From contig NZ_CP059451.1 of the NCBI RefSeq assembly GCF_022023855.1, positions 1-64,000 on the forward strand: DNA of 64,000 bases, read 5' to 3'. Made by a program: the position numbers and the translations under genes. Positions 40,949 through 49,251 of this stretch are shown here, piece by piece; the first letter of the stretch is position 1, and the number at the start of each line of letters is the position of its first letter. This DNA comes from Azospirillum brasilense. Lineage in GTDB: Bacteria; Pseudomonadota; Alphaproteobacteria; Azospirillales; Azospirillaceae. The notes beneath the pieces are model-generated. The model searched no databases, was not told the DNA's origin, and saw only the letters and a program-made list of their open reading frames with translations.

Positions 40949-41563
40949 TCACGCGGCGGTGAGCCCCGCCGGCGTCTGGGCGAAGGGGACGAAGCCCGGC
41001 AGCCCCTCGATACGGCGGAGGAAGGCGTTGACGGCCGGATAGCCCGACAGATCGACATTGCCTTCCGGGGCGCGGGCGACGTAGCTGTAGATGGCGACGT
41101 CGGCGATCGTCGGCTGGACGCCGACCAGCCAGTCGCGGCCGGACAGGTGGCTGTCGAGCCTCTTCAGCAGGGTGTGTGCGCGGCCGATGACCTCGTCGGG
41201 GTTGAAGCCCGCGCCGAACACCGTGACCAGTCGCGCCGCCGCCGGGCCGTAGGCGACCTCGCCGGCCGCGACCGACAGCCAGCGCTGGACGGCCGCCGCA
41301 CTCCGGGCGTCTTCGGGCAGCCAATCGCTGCGGCCGGCCTTCTTCGCCAGATAGACCAGGATGGCGTTCGAGTCCGAAACGACCACGCCGTCGTCCTCCA
41401 GCACGGGCACCTGACCGAACGGGTTCAGCGCCAGGAATTCGGGCGTCTTGTGCGCACCCGCCTTCAGGTCGACCTCGACCAGCTCGTGCGGCAGTCCGAG
41501 CAGGGAGACGAACAGGCGGGCGCGGTGCGCATGGCCCGACAGCGGGTGATGATAGAGCTTCAT
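40949..41563 (-). CDS. glutathione S-transferase family protein
   Basis: The product has 204 residues. Start ATG at 41563-41561 follows GCAGGAGT. The thioredoxin-like N-terminal domain opens MKLYHHPLSGHAHRARLFVS and carries the cis-Pro glutathione site NPFGQVPVLEDDGVVVSDSN (residues about 47-66). The all-helical C-terminal domain has the N-capping Asp motif PTIADVAIYSYV near 150. The usual Ser/Cys/Tyr near the start is Ser9 or His13. The enzyme likely conjugates or reduces electrophiles with glutathione in the cytosol. It is the first gene of the minus-strand run with the flavoprotein fusion, DUF1348 and LysR genes. Confidence 0.9.
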   Translation of the reverse strand: MKLYHHPLSGHAHRARLFVSLLGLPHELVEVDLKAGAHKTPEFLALNPFGQVPVLEDDGVVVSDSNAILVYLAKKAGRSDWLPEDARSAAAVQRWLSVAAGEVAYGPAAARLVTVFGAGFNPDEVIGRAHTLLKRLDSHLSGRDWLVGVQPTIADVAIYSYVARAPEGNVDLSGYPAVNAFLRRIEGLPGFVPFAQTPAGLTAA

Positions 41564-41866
41564 GGCTGACTCCTGCGATGCTGGCCGGGACCATCCCGAT
41601 CTGCACACTGAGAGTGCGCCCGTCAGCCGATCACCGGAATAGCCCGGTTTGGCAGTTCATCATTACAGCCAGTGCAATAATGCCGGTTGGGTGGGGTGTT
41701 TGGGGTGAGTGCATTAGGCACTCCCTCTCCCCCGAGGGGAGAGGGCTACAAAGGCCAATTGCAACAGTTCCGTTTGATCGCTCAGACCGTCTTGACCTGC
41801 GGCCGCTACCAAGGCATTATGATGCATCATACATCGGATGACCGGCAACGGCGGGAAGGGCGGAGG
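41564..41866. promoter_or_regulatory. 303-base divergent region: hairpin element and GntR operator
   Basis: No gene is supported between the divergent GST and GntR genes. A perfect 10-bp hairpin, CCCTCTCCCC (41723-41732) and GGGGAGAGGG (41736-41745) with loop CGA, lies in the middle. It resembles the intercistronic hairpin at 32113-32139 and may be a dispersed element. A perfect 14-base palindrome TATGATGCATCATA lies at 41818-41831, 36 bases before the GntR start. It recurs with one change at 42596-42609. Confidence 0.6.
41818..41831. promoter_or_regulatory. GntR operator copy 1
   Basis: TATGATGCATCATA is a perfect 14-base palindrome directly upstream of the GntR gene. The ATGATGCAT core recurs before the next operon. 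FCD-type GntR proteins bind short palindromes of this size, so autoregulation is likely. Confidence 0.7.
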
Positions 41867-42550
41867 ATGAGCGGGTTCGATCTCACCCTTCTCGAACACG
41901 ACAATCTCGGCGGCACGATTTACCAGAAATTGTGCGAGGCCCTGATGAAGGGCGCCTTCAAGCCGAACGACCGCCTCAAGATCCGCGATCTCGCCGACCG
42001 GCTGGGGACGAGCGTCACCCCGGTGCGCGACGCCATCCTGCGGCTGGTGCAGGATCAGGCCCTGGTGCTGCGCTCGCCGCGCGACATCCGCGTCCCGATG
42101 CTGACCCGGGCCACGTACCTGGAGATCCGCGATATTCGGGTCAATCTGGAGGGGCTGGCCGCCGCGCGGGCCGCCGAACAGGCCACGCCCGCCCAGATCG
42201 CGGCTTTGGACGCCCTGCTCAAGCGCAACGAGGAAGCGATGGCCGCCGGCAACACCGCGCTGGCCACCGAACTCAACCAGATCTTTCATTTCAAGGTGTC
42301 CGAGTTCGCGGACATGCCGGTGCTCGGCGACATTCTGCGGCGGCTCTGGCTGCAGATGGGGCCGTTGATCGCCGACGTCTACGGTGGCGCCGGGCGCACG
42401 ATGATCGATCATCACTACCCGCTGATGGACGCCATCCGCGGCCATGACGGTCCCGCCGCCGCCCGCGCCATCCAGGCCGACATCCTGCTGGCCAGCGGTC
42501 CGATCCTGGAGAGGATCGACGGCGTGCACCCCGAGGCGCTCGCCGTCTGA
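41867..42550 (+). CDS. GntR family (FCD) transcriptional regulator of the kinase/phospholyase operon
   Basis: The product has 227 residues. Start ATG at 41867 follows GGGCGGAGG; an in-frame extension upstream would cross the operator. The winged helix-turn-helix at about residues 15-75 includes KIRDLADRLGTSVTPVRDAILRL (core IRDLADRLGTSVTPVRDAI). The helical FCD ligand domain occupies about 85-215, with RDIRVNLEGLAAARAAEQAT and HFKVSEFADMPVLGDIL. Such proteins respond to organic or amino acids. Identical palindromes precede this gene and the following operon, so it likely controls itself and the kinase/aminotransferase pair. Those genes start 94 bases downstream. Confidence 0.9.
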   Translation: MSGFDLTLLEHDNLGGTIYQKLCEALMKGAFKPNDRLKIRDLADRLGTSVTPVRDAILRLVQDQALVLRSPRDIRVPMLTRATYLEIRDIRVNLEGLAAARAAEQATPAQIAALDALLKRNEEAMAAGNTALATELNQIFHFKVSEFADMPVLGDILRRLWLQMGPLIADVYGGAGRTMIDHHYPLMDAIRGHDGPAAARAIQADILLASGPILERIDGVHPEALAV

Positions 42551-42595
42551 TTCCCCGCCGATCCCATCCGCTTCCTCAGCCGATCCACCCGCCAC

Positions 42596-42609
42596 TATGA
42601 TGCATCAAA
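42596..42609. promoter_or_regulatory. GntR operator copy 2
   Basis: TATGATGCATCAAA matches the upstream palindrome at 13 of 14 positions and lies 36 bases before the kinase start, the same distance as copy 1 from the GntR start. It probably governs the kinase/phospholyase operon. Confidence 0.7.
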
Positions 42610-42644
42610 CATTGACCGCTTCGCACCACAAGGAGACACCGGCG

Positions 42645-43694
42645 ATGACACCGGCCCCGACCCAGGGTGACGTTCTGACCACCGCCGCGCCGGCAATCTC
42701 CACGGAGGAGGCCGGCGCCATCCTGCGACGGTGGTTCGGCGTGACCGGCACCGTCCGCGAGTTGAGCAGCGAGCGCGACCGCAATTTCCACATCGCTGCC
42801 CCGAATGGGCAGGGCTATGTGTTGAAGTTCACCAACCCGGCGGAGCCTCAACCCGTCACAAGCTTCCAGACCGGGGCCATGCAGCATGTGGCCGTCCGCG
42901 ACCCCGCCCTGCCGGTGCCGCGGGTCGTGCCGACGCTGGACGGGGAAGCCCAGGCGATCGTCCAGATCGACGGCAGCGCCATGGTCCTGCGGCTGCTGAC
43001 CTATCTCGAAGGAACGCCGCTCCACGCCGCGCCGCCTTCGTCGGGGCTGATGCGGGCGCTGGGAACGACGCTGGCCCGGCTGGATCGGGCGCTGGCCGAC
43101 TACGAGCATCCCGGCTCGGAGCGCGACCTGTTGTGGGACATCACCCGCACCGCCAGCGTCGCTGACCGGCTGCACTATGTGGCGGACGACCGGCGCCGTG
43201 GGATGGTCGAGCGCTTCGTCGCCCGCTTCACCGACGAGATCGGCCCCCGGCTGCCTACCCTGCGCCATCAGGTGATCCACAACGACCTGAACCCCCACAA
43301 CGCGGTGGTCGATCCGGTCGGGCATGAGAAGGTCACCGGGATCATCGATTTCGGCGACGCGCTGCGGGCGCCGCTGGCCAACGATCTGGCGACGGCGCTC
43401 GCCTACCACGTCACCAGCGGCGAGACGCCCTTCGGCTCCGTGGTCGAGATGACCCGCGCCTACAACGCCGTGCTGCCGCTGACGGAGGACGAGGTGGAAC
43501 TGCTGCCCGATCTGGTGGCGGGCCGCCTCGCCCTGACCATCGGCATCACCAGCTGGCGGGCGGCCGAGTACCCCGCCAACGCCGCCTACATCCTGCGCAA
43601 CGCCGAACGCGCCTTTGCCGGCCTGGACCGGCTGACCGGCGACGAGGCCGCCACCGCGCGCCGCCTGCTCCATCTCGCCTGCCAGAAAGTGTGA
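42645..43694 (+). CDS. APH-family small-molecule kinase (hydroxylysine kinase-like)
   Basis: The product has 349 residues. Start ATG at 42645 (MTPAPTQG) follows AAGGAGACACC; longer readings overlap the GntR gene. The fold is that of aminoglycoside/choline kinases. Lys61 lies in YVLKFTN, the catalytic loop HNDLNPHN is at residues 212-219, and the metal motif DFGD at 235-238. The class III aminotransferase-fold gene follows six bases later. Kinase plus such a PLP enzyme is the logic of hydroxylysine kinase with phosphohydroxylysine phospho-lyase, and of ethanolamine-phosphate lyase. I infer phosphorylation of an amino alcohol or hydroxy amino acid in the cytosol; the exact substrate is open. 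Confidence 0.82.
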   Translation: MTPAPTQGDVLTTAAPAISTEEAGAILRRWFGVTGTVRELSSERDRNFHIAAPNGQGYVLKFTNPAEPQPVTSFQTGAMQHVAVRDPALPVPRVVPTLDGEAQAIVQIDGSAMVLRLLTYLEGTPLHAAPPSSGLMRALGTTLARLDRALADYEHPGSERDLLWDITRTASVADRLHYVADDRRRGMVERFVARFTDEIGPRLPTLRHQVIHNDLNPHNAVVDPVGHEKVTGIIDFGDALRAPLANDLATALAYHVTSGETPFGSVVEMTRAYNAVLPLTEDEVELLPDLVAGRLALTIGITSWRAAEYPANAAYILRNAERAFAGLDRLTGDEAATARRLLHLACQKV

Positions 43695-43700
43695 ACCGCC

Positions 43701-45017
43701 ATGACCATGATCAACGCCTACGCGCCCGACTCCGCCGGAACCCTGCCGGAGCGCGAGCGCGCCCTGATCGCCCGTCGCAAGAAGCTGCTCGGCCCGGCCT
43801 ACCGCCTGTTCTACGCAGACCCGATCCATGTCGTGCGCGGGGAGGGCTCGTCCCTCTATGACGCCGAAGGCAACCGCTATCTGGACGCCTACAACAACGT
43901 CGCCTCGGTCGGGCATTCGCGGCCGGAGGTGGTGGAGGCGATGGCCAGGCAGGCGGCCGTGCTGAACACCCACACGCGCTACCTGACCGACGGCATCCTC
44001 GACTTCGCCGAAGCCTTCCTGGCGGAGTTCCCGGCGGAACTGTCGCACCTGATGCTGACCTGCACCGGCAGCGAGGCCAACGATCTGGCCCTGCGCGTCG
44101 CCCGCGTCCACACCGGCGGCACCGGCGTCGTCATCGCGCACAACGCCTACCATGGCGTGACCTCGGCGCTGGCCGAGATGTCGCCCTCGCTGGGTGCCGC
44201 GGTGAAGCTGGGCGATCATGTCCGCGTGGTGCCGGCGCCCGACGGCTACCGTATGCCGGAGGCCGAGGTCGGGGCCGCCTTCGCGCGCTCCGTCGAGGCG
44301 GCCATCGCCGACCTGCGGGAGAAGGGGATCGCCCCGGCGGCGCTGCTGGTCGACACCATCTTCTCCAGCAGCGGCGTCTTCACCGACCCGGCCGGCTTCC
44401 TCGCCCCGGCGGTCGAGGTGATGCGCAAGGCCGGCGGCCTCTTCATCGCCGACGAGGTGCAGCCCGGCTTCGGGCGGCTCGGCACGCACATGTGGGGCTT
44501 CGCGCGCCACGGGCTGGTGCCCGACATCGTGACGGTCGGCAAGCCGATGGGCAACGGCCATCCGGTGGCCGGCGCGGTGTTCCGGCCGGAGGTGATCGAG
44601 GCGTTCGGCAAGAGCCAGCGCTATTTCAACACCTTCGGCGGCAACCCGGTGTCCTGCGCGGTGGCGCTGGCGGTGCTGCGCGTGATCAAGGCGGACCGCC
44701 TGCAGGAGAACGCCCTGACCGTCGGCACGGAGATGATCGACGGCCTGCGCGCGCTTGCCGCCAAGCATGAGCTGATCGGCGACGTGCGCGGCAGCGGTCT
44801 GTTCATCGGCGTCGAGATGGTGCGCGACCGCAAGCTGAAGACCCCGGCGTCGGAGGAGACGGCCCGCGTGGTGAACGGGATGCGCCAGCGCCGGGTGCTG
44901 ATCAGCGCGACCGGGCAGGAGGGACACATCCTGAAGATCCGCCCGCCGCTGGTCTTCTCGTCCGAGGACGCGAAGCTGTTCCTCGCCACGCTCGACGAGG
45001 TGCTGGCGGCGCTGTAA
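43701..45017 (+). CDS. class III aminotransferase-fold PLP enzyme (AGXT2L phospho-lyase-like)
   Basis: The product has 438 residues, typical of class III aminotransferases. The PLP-binding segments are TCTGSEANDLALRVAR (residues about 121-136), Asp251 in FIADEVQPGFGRLG, and the Schiff-base Lys281 in VGKPMGNGHPVAG. The opening LIARRKKLLGPAYRLFYADP and the phrase YNNVASVGHSRPEVVEAM resemble AGXT2L1/L2, which eliminate phosphate and ammonia from phosphoethanolamine or phosphohydroxylysine. Pairing with the kinase gene upstream supports a phospho-lyase rather than a transaminase. The product would be an aldehyde or semialdehyde. The alternative is an ordinary omega-transaminase. Confidence 0.85.
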   Translation: MTMINAYAPDSAGTLPERERALIARRKKLLGPAYRLFYADPIHVVRGEGSSLYDAEGNRYLDAYNNVASVGHSRPEVVEAMARQAAVLNTHTRYLTDGILDFAEAFLAEFPAELSHLMLTCTGSEANDLALRVARVHTGGTGVVIAHNAYHGVTSALAEMSPSLGAAVKLGDHVRVVPAPDGYRMPEAEVGAAFARSVEAAIADLREKGIAPAALLVDTIFSSSGVFTDPAGFLAPAVEVMRKAGGLFIADEVQPGFGRLGTHMWGFARHGLVPDIVTVGKPMGNGHPVAGAVFRPEVIEAFGKSQRYFNTFGGNPVSCAVALAVLRVIKADRLQENALTVGTEMIDGLRALAAKHELIGDVRGSGLFIGVEMVRDRKLKTPASEETARVVNGMRQRRVLISATGQEGHILKIRPPLVFSSEDAKLFLATLDEVLAAL

Positions 45018-45112
45018 AGGCGCCGTCCCGTCAGCCCAGCCCCATCCGTTCGCCGGGGAGTGCGGGCGTCATCGGGGGCCCATCTCACGTGCTGCTGCTG
45101 GGCGGCTACGCG

Positions 45113-46060
45113 CTACGGGGCAAGGTTGAGGTTTGCACCAATCCATGCTGTCACGTCGGTAACCGGGATGGCATTGCGTTGGTTGTACGTACCGGCCTTG
45201 TCCCAAGCGACTCCGCGCCCTTGGGCGAAAGCCGCGCGATATTTGCGCATCATGTTCTGCGGGTCGCGTGCCAGTTCTTCCGTCAGGAACGGTACGGTCC
45301 ATTCCGACCGGCTGAAGGGACGCCCCAAAGCCATCTCCAGCTTGTCCGCAACCTCCCCATAGGTCACGGTATCGCCTGCCAGGAAGACGATCTCATTCCG
45401 AATGGTGGGCTCGGCAAACACCACCTCGGCAGTCAATGCGCCGATGTCGTCGGGCGTGGTCAGGGTCACGGCGGTGTCGAGGCTGCCAAGCGCATGGACC
45501 GCGTCGTTCTCCAGATCGACGACGCCGAATTCCGGCTCGAAGAGATAGCTCATGAACATGCCGGTGGAGATGATGACCCAATCGGTCTGGCTCTGCGCGC
45601 GCAGAAGCTCGCGCACATCGAGCTGTGCGTCGAAGATGTCCTGCGGGCTGCCGCGACCGATCACGTCGAAATCGACGCCGAACTGCCACGGAAAGTAACG
45701 AGGGATCCGCGCCTGCAAGGCGGCCTTGGCCAGCTTCATGGGCGTGTCGATCCCGGCGGCATAGCCCGCGCATCCGATCACGGTGTCATATTGCTCGAAA
45801 ACCGACGCAAGCTCGCCGATCGAACTCCTCACCAGATCGCCGACAACGACCTCTATTCCAAGGTCGCGAATCTCGCCGATATCACGCTTCTTGGCCGGCT
45901 CGTCGGATGCGACGGCACTGGCGCGCAACAGCACGCTGATCGTGGCTCCGTCCACGTTCCTCGCGCGACGCGCCAGATTGCGCAGCACCGGCATGCCGAG
46001 CTCGCCGGCACCCAGCACGAGGATGTTTCGTGACTTTACGGTGGAACCTGCATCGTTCAT
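45113..46060 (-). CDS. NmrA/isoflavone-reductase-like NAD(P)-binding protein
   Basis: The product has about 315 residues from ATG at 46060-46058; a TTG at 46093 would add eleven residues, and neither start has a strong ribosome site. The Rossmann start NILVLGAGELGMPVLRNLAR is at residues about 11-30. The second-strand and substrate segments follow, including YFPWQFGVDFDVIGRG and DIFDAQLDVRELLR. This is the atypical short-chain dehydrogenase group that includes NmrA, phenylcoumaran and isoflavone reductases and quinone-responsive proteins. It faces an HxlR regulator, a pairing common for quinone or aldehyde stress genes. The substrate is unknown. Confidence 0.85.
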   Translation of the reverse strand: MNDAGSTVKSRNILVLGAGELGMPVLRNLARRARNVDGATISVLLRASAVASDEPAKKRDIGEIRDLGIEVVVGDLVRSSIGELASVFEQYDTVIGCAGYAAGIDTPMKLAKAALQARIPRYFPWQFGVDFDVIGRGSPQDIFDAQLDVRELLRAQSQTDWVIISTGMFMSYLFEPEFGVVDLENDAVHALGSLDTAVTLTTPDDIGALTAEVVFAEPTIRNEIVFLAGDTVTYGEVADKLEMALGRPFSRSEWTVPFLTEELARDPQNMMRKYRAAFAQGRGVAWDKAGTYNQRNAIPVTDVTAWIGANLNLAP

Positions 46061-46081
46061 CGTTCTGACCCATTCAGCATT

Positions 46082-46105
46082 GGTTGCTGCCAAGAACTAG
46101 CAACC
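46082..46105. promoter_or_regulatory. inverted repeat between NmrA-like and HxlR genes
   Basis: GGTTGCT (46082-46088) and AGCAACC (46099-46105) form perfect 7-base arms around a 10-base spacer in the 70-base divergent gap. Centre-to-centre distance of 17 bases suits a dimeric HxlR protein controlling both genes. Confidence 0.6.
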
Positions 46106-46130
46106 CATATGCAAGCGTGAAAGAAGGCAC

Positions 46131-46568
46131 ATGCGTGATACTGGGGTCGGATCGTTGAACCGGGACGACATTCTCAAGTACTCCCAGACCGTCTGCGACG
46201 GCCTCAGAGACGACGACGACGGGTTACGGCGAGAGGTGCTGGCTCATGCCGGAAATCGCTGGTCGCTCGGCGTCATTCATACGCTCGGCGTTTACGGTCA
46301 ACTGCGCCATGCGGAGATCGGCCGGCGCATGCACGGTGTTACTCAACGGATGCTGACGCGCACCCTTCGCCAGTTGGAGCGTGACGGATTGGTGATCCGC
46401 CACGACTTCGAGGAGGTACCGCCGCACGTCGAGTATCAGCTGTCCGACTCCGGCTTGGAGCTGCTTGTCCGGATGGTTCCCCTATGGACCTGGATCGTCG
46501 AGAACGCGGACAGCTTTCGGAAGGCAAGGGAGACGTTTGACAGAAACCACCTTGGTGAAGAGCCGTAG
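46131..46568 (+). CDS. HxlR family transcriptional regulator
   Basis: The product has 145 residues, normal for HxlR proteins. The winged helix-turn-helix occupies about residues 35-125. It opens with GNRWSLGVIHTLGVYGQLRH and continues through EIGRRMHGVTQRMLTRTLRQ to LERDGLVIRHDFEEVPPHVEY. A single cysteine, Cys22 in QTVCDGL, lies ahead of the DNA-binding part at the position where redox- or quinone-sensing members carry their sensor Cys. It is divergent from the NmrA-like gene with an inverted repeat in between. Redox or electrophile sensing is inferred. Confidence 0.9.
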   Translation: MRDTGVGSLNRDDILKYSQTVCDGLRDDDDGLRREVLAHAGNRWSLGVIHTLGVYGQLRHAEIGRRMHGVTQRMLTRTLRQLERDGLVIRHDFEEVPPHVEYQLSDSGLELLVRMVPLWTWIVENADSFRKARETFDRNHLGEEP

Positions 46569-46609
46569 CAGCCGCTTGGTGAGAAAACGCTCGCGGCGGC
46601 GGCTTCCCG

Positions 46610-47230
46610 TCACCAGTCGGTGGGGCAGGAGCGGCAGTCGGTCATCAGCGCGTCCTGGAAGATGGCGAAGCGGATCTTCGCGCCTTCCAGGTTGGCCTGC
46701 GACAGGTTGGTCAAGGACAGCTTGGCCTCCTGAAGGTTGGCGCCCTCCAGGTTGGCGCCGGTGAGATCGGCCTTGTCGGCGCGCAGCGCCTCCAGATTGG
46801 CGGCGGTCAGGTCGGCCTGCCGCAGGTCGGCGCCGTTGGCGCGGGCGAATTCCAGGTTGGCGCCGCGCAGGCGGGCACCGGACAGGCGCGTGCCCTGAAG
46901 GAAGGCGGTGCGCAGATCGGCGCCGTCGAGGATGGCCCCGCTGAGGTCGGCCCCGCGCAGATCGGCGTGGCGCAGGTCGGCGCGCATCAGGTTGGCGCCG
47001 CGCAGGTCGGCGCCGGCCAGCGACAGGCTGCGCAGGTTCCGGTGGCGCAGGTCGATGCCGGGGCAGACCGCCTTGGCCGTGAGGACGCAGCCGGCGACCT
47101 CGGTAACGCGCTCCTCCTCGCCGCCGCCGAGGCTGGCGGTTTCGACCTCCGCCGCCAGCGGGGCGGTGAGCGGGCCGGACAGGGACAGCAGGGCGCACAG
47201 GGCGAAGGCGGGCCTGAAGAAGCGGTTCAT
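46610..47230 (-). CDS. secreted pentapeptide-repeat protein with two cysteine pairs
   Basis: The product has 206 residues. A signal peptide is clear (MNRFFRPAFALCALLSLSGP followed by LTAPLAA). A Cys pair follows at AGCVLTAKAVCPG. About 22 pentapeptide units of the A(D/N)Lxx type come next (for example ADLRGANLMRADLRHADLRG), forming a right-handed quadrilateral helix. The C-terminal end MTDCRSCPTDW carries a second Cys pair. The two pairs cap the helix and could be disulfides in the periplasm. It is co-oriented with the ExaA-like gene, whose stop lies 98 bases upstream, so a role in the quinoprotein system is plausible but unproven. Confidence 0.88.
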   Translation of the reverse strand: MNRFFRPAFALCALLSLSGPLTAPLAAEVETASLGGGEEERVTEVAGCVLTAKAVCPGIDLRHRNLRSLSLAGADLRGANLMRADLRHADLRGADLSGAILDGADLRTAFLQGTRLSGARLRGANLEFARANGADLRQADLTAANLEALRADKADLTGANLEGANLQEAKLSLTNLSQANLEGAKIRFAIFQDALMTDCRSCPTDW

Positions 47231-47328
47231 GGGGGAGAACTCCCATCGCTGCGATGCATGAAGACCGGGGCGGGAAACGGGCCGGTCCGCCCGCTTCCCC
47301 GCCCCGGCGGGCGGTCACCTGGTGGCGG

Positions 47329-49251
47329 TCACTTGGCGCTGGAGACCTTCAGGTCGGCCAGCTTGAACACCCAGAAGGAGCCGCCCTGGGTCACGCGGGT
47401 GGTCAGGTCGGCGAGATCGCCGCCCCACAGCGGCACGGCGCCGCCGTAACCGGTGGTGATGCCGACATACTGCACCCCGTCCAGTTCCCAGGTGACCGGG
47501 GAGGAGATGATGCCGGAGCCGGTCTGGAACTTCCAAAGCTCCGCTCCCGACTTGGCGTCGAACGCCTTGACGTAGCCGTCGCCGGTCCCGGTGAAGACCA
47601 GCCCGCCGGCGGTCGCCAGCGTGCCGGACCACAGCGGCAGCTCCTCCTTGTGCTCCCAGGCGACCTTGCCGGTCGTCGGGTCGATGGCGCGCAGGACGCC
47701 GACATGGTCCTCGAACATCTTGTGGATGCGGAAGCCCATGCCGAGATAGGCGGAGCCGGGGTTGTAGCCGACATGCTCCGTCCAGTAGTCCTCCTTCCAG
47801 TGGTTGGCGGCGATGTAGAACAGGCCGGTGTCCTCGCTATAGGACATCGGGTTCCAGTTCTTGCCGCCGAGGAAGGGCGGGGAGACCTCGACCGCCTTGC
47901 CGCGCTTCTCGCCCTCGGCGGGCGGCGGCGGGCGCTGGCCCTCGACCTCGATGGGGCGGCCGGTCTTCAGGTCGATGCCCTTGGCCCAGGTGATGCCGTC
48001 CACGAAGGGAAAGGCCGCCAGCACGCTGTTCGGCTTGTTCGCCTCGCCGCCCGCCGTCGCCAGCTTCGTCCGGTCGGTGACGTAGAAGAAGCCGTTGCGG
48101 TCGGCGTGGGCGGTCGCCTTCACCGTCTTGCCTGACGCGTCCTTGTAGTCGAACAGCACCAGCTCGTTGTTGCCGGAGAAGTCCCAGGTGTCGTTGGGGG
48201 TGTGCTGGTAGAAGCCCTTCAGCTCGCCCGTGGTCGGATCGACGTAGGCTTGGCCGGAGGTGTAGAGGCTGTCGCCGGGCCAGCGCGCCCAGCCGTTCCA
48301 CGGCGCCGGGTTGCCGGTGCCGATGACGATCGTGTTGGTCTCCACGTCGAAGGTGGCGCTCTGCCAGGGCGCGCCGCCGCCGTGGTTCCAGGCCTCGACG
48401 AGCTGCCCGTCCTTGTCGCGCGGCCAGGACGGCGCCTTGGCGTTGCCGGTGGTGGTGCTGTCCTTGCCGTCGAGCCGGCCCATGTGGCCTTCGACCAGCG
48501 GCCGCATCCACACCTCCTCGCCGGTGTCGGGATCGCGGGCGAACAGGCGGCCGACCACGCCGAACTCGTCGCCGGACGAGCCGTGGATCAGCAGCATGCG
48601 CCCGGATTTCTGATCCTTCACGATGGTGGGGGCGCCGGTCATGGTGTAGCCGACCTTGTGGTCGGCGAACTTCTTGCGCCAGACGACCTTGCCGGTGTCC
48701 TTGTTCAGCGCGACGAGCGAGGCGTCGAGCGTGCCGAAGAACACCTTGTCGCCGTAGATCGCCGCCCCGCGGTTGACCACGTCGCAGCAGGGCCGGATGT
48801 CGTCGGGCAGGCGGTGGGCGTAGGTCCACAGCCGCTTGCCGGTGCGGGCGTCCAGCGCGAACATCCGCGAGTAGGAGGCGGTGACGTAGATCACCCCGTC
48901 ATGCACCAGCGCCTGCGTCTCCTGTCCGCGCTGCTTCTCGTCGCCGAAGGAGAAGGACCAGGCGGGGACCAGCCGCGACACGCTGGTGGTATCGATCTGC
49001 TTCAGCGGGCTGAAGCGTTTGCCCTCCACCCCCATGCCGTACATCAGCACGTCGCCGGCCGACTTGGCGTCGTTGGCGATGTCGTCCCAGGTGACGTCGG
49101 CGGCCTGGGCGCTTCCCCAGGCCGCCGGAGCGGTGGAGGCGAGGAATCCAGCCACCACCGCGGTGATGATTCGGCGCCGAACCCGTCCGGCCCCGGTGTC
49201 TGTCTTGGTTTTCGGCTTGGTTCTCGGCGTGGTGTCCAAGGATAAAGTCAT
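47329..49251 (-). CDS. exaA: PQQ-dependent alcohol dehydrogenase, ExaA type, calcium form
   Basis: The product has 640 residues. Start ATG at 49251 gives MTLSLDTTPR, with a signal peptide IITAVVAGFLASTAPAAWGSAQA. The eight-bladed quinoprotein propeller is shown by repeated W-docking motifs such as DKDTGKVVWR-type segments. The disulfide ring Cys155-Cys156 is in RPCCDVVN, and catalytic Asp357 in NDTWDFSGNNELVLFDY. Residue 359 is Ser, not the Asp that lanthanide-dependent XoxF/ExaF enzymes use, so calcium dependence is expected. No cytochrome domain is attached, so an external cytochrome c550 is needed, and none is encoded nearby. It oxidises ethanol and other alcohols in the periplasm. Control by the divergent two-component pair is likely. 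Confidence 0.93.
   Translation of the reverse strand: MTLSLDTTPRTKPKTKTDTGAGRVRRRIITAVVAGFLASTAPAAWGSAQAADVTWDDIANDAKSAGDVLMYGMGVEGKRFSPLKQIDTTSVSRLVPAWSFSFGDEKQRGQETQALVHDGVIYVTASYSRMFALDARTGKRLWTYAHRLPDDIRPCCDVVNRGAAIYGDKVFFGTLDASLVALNKDTGKVVWRKKFADHKVGYTMTGAPTIVKDQKSGRMLLIHGSSGDEFGVVGRLFARDPDTGEEVWMRPLVEGHMGRLDGKDSTTTGNAKAPSWPRDKDGQLVEAWNHGGGAPWQSATFDVETNTIVIGTGNPAPWNGWARWPGDSLYTSGQAYVDPTTGELKGFYQHTPNDTWDFSGNNELVLFDYKDASGKTVKATAHADRNGFFYVTDRTKLATAGGEANKPNSVLAAFPFVDGITWAKGIDLKTGRPIEVEGQRPPPPAEGEKRGKAVEVSPPFLGGKNWNPMSYSEDTGLFYIAANHWKEDYWTEHVGYNPGSAYLGMGFRIHKMFEDHVGVLRAIDPTTGKVAWEHKEELPLWSGTLATAGGLVFTGTGDGYVKAFDAKSGAELWKFQTGSGIISSPVTWELDGVQYVGITTGYGGAVPLWGGDLADLTTRVTQGGSFWVFKLADLKVSSAK

Noticed and set aside
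47329..49251. Lanthanide-dependent XoxF/ExaF-type dehydrogenase
   Set aside because: The residue two after catalytic Asp357 is Ser, not the Asp needed for lanthanide coordination; overall sequence follows calcium-dependent ExaA.
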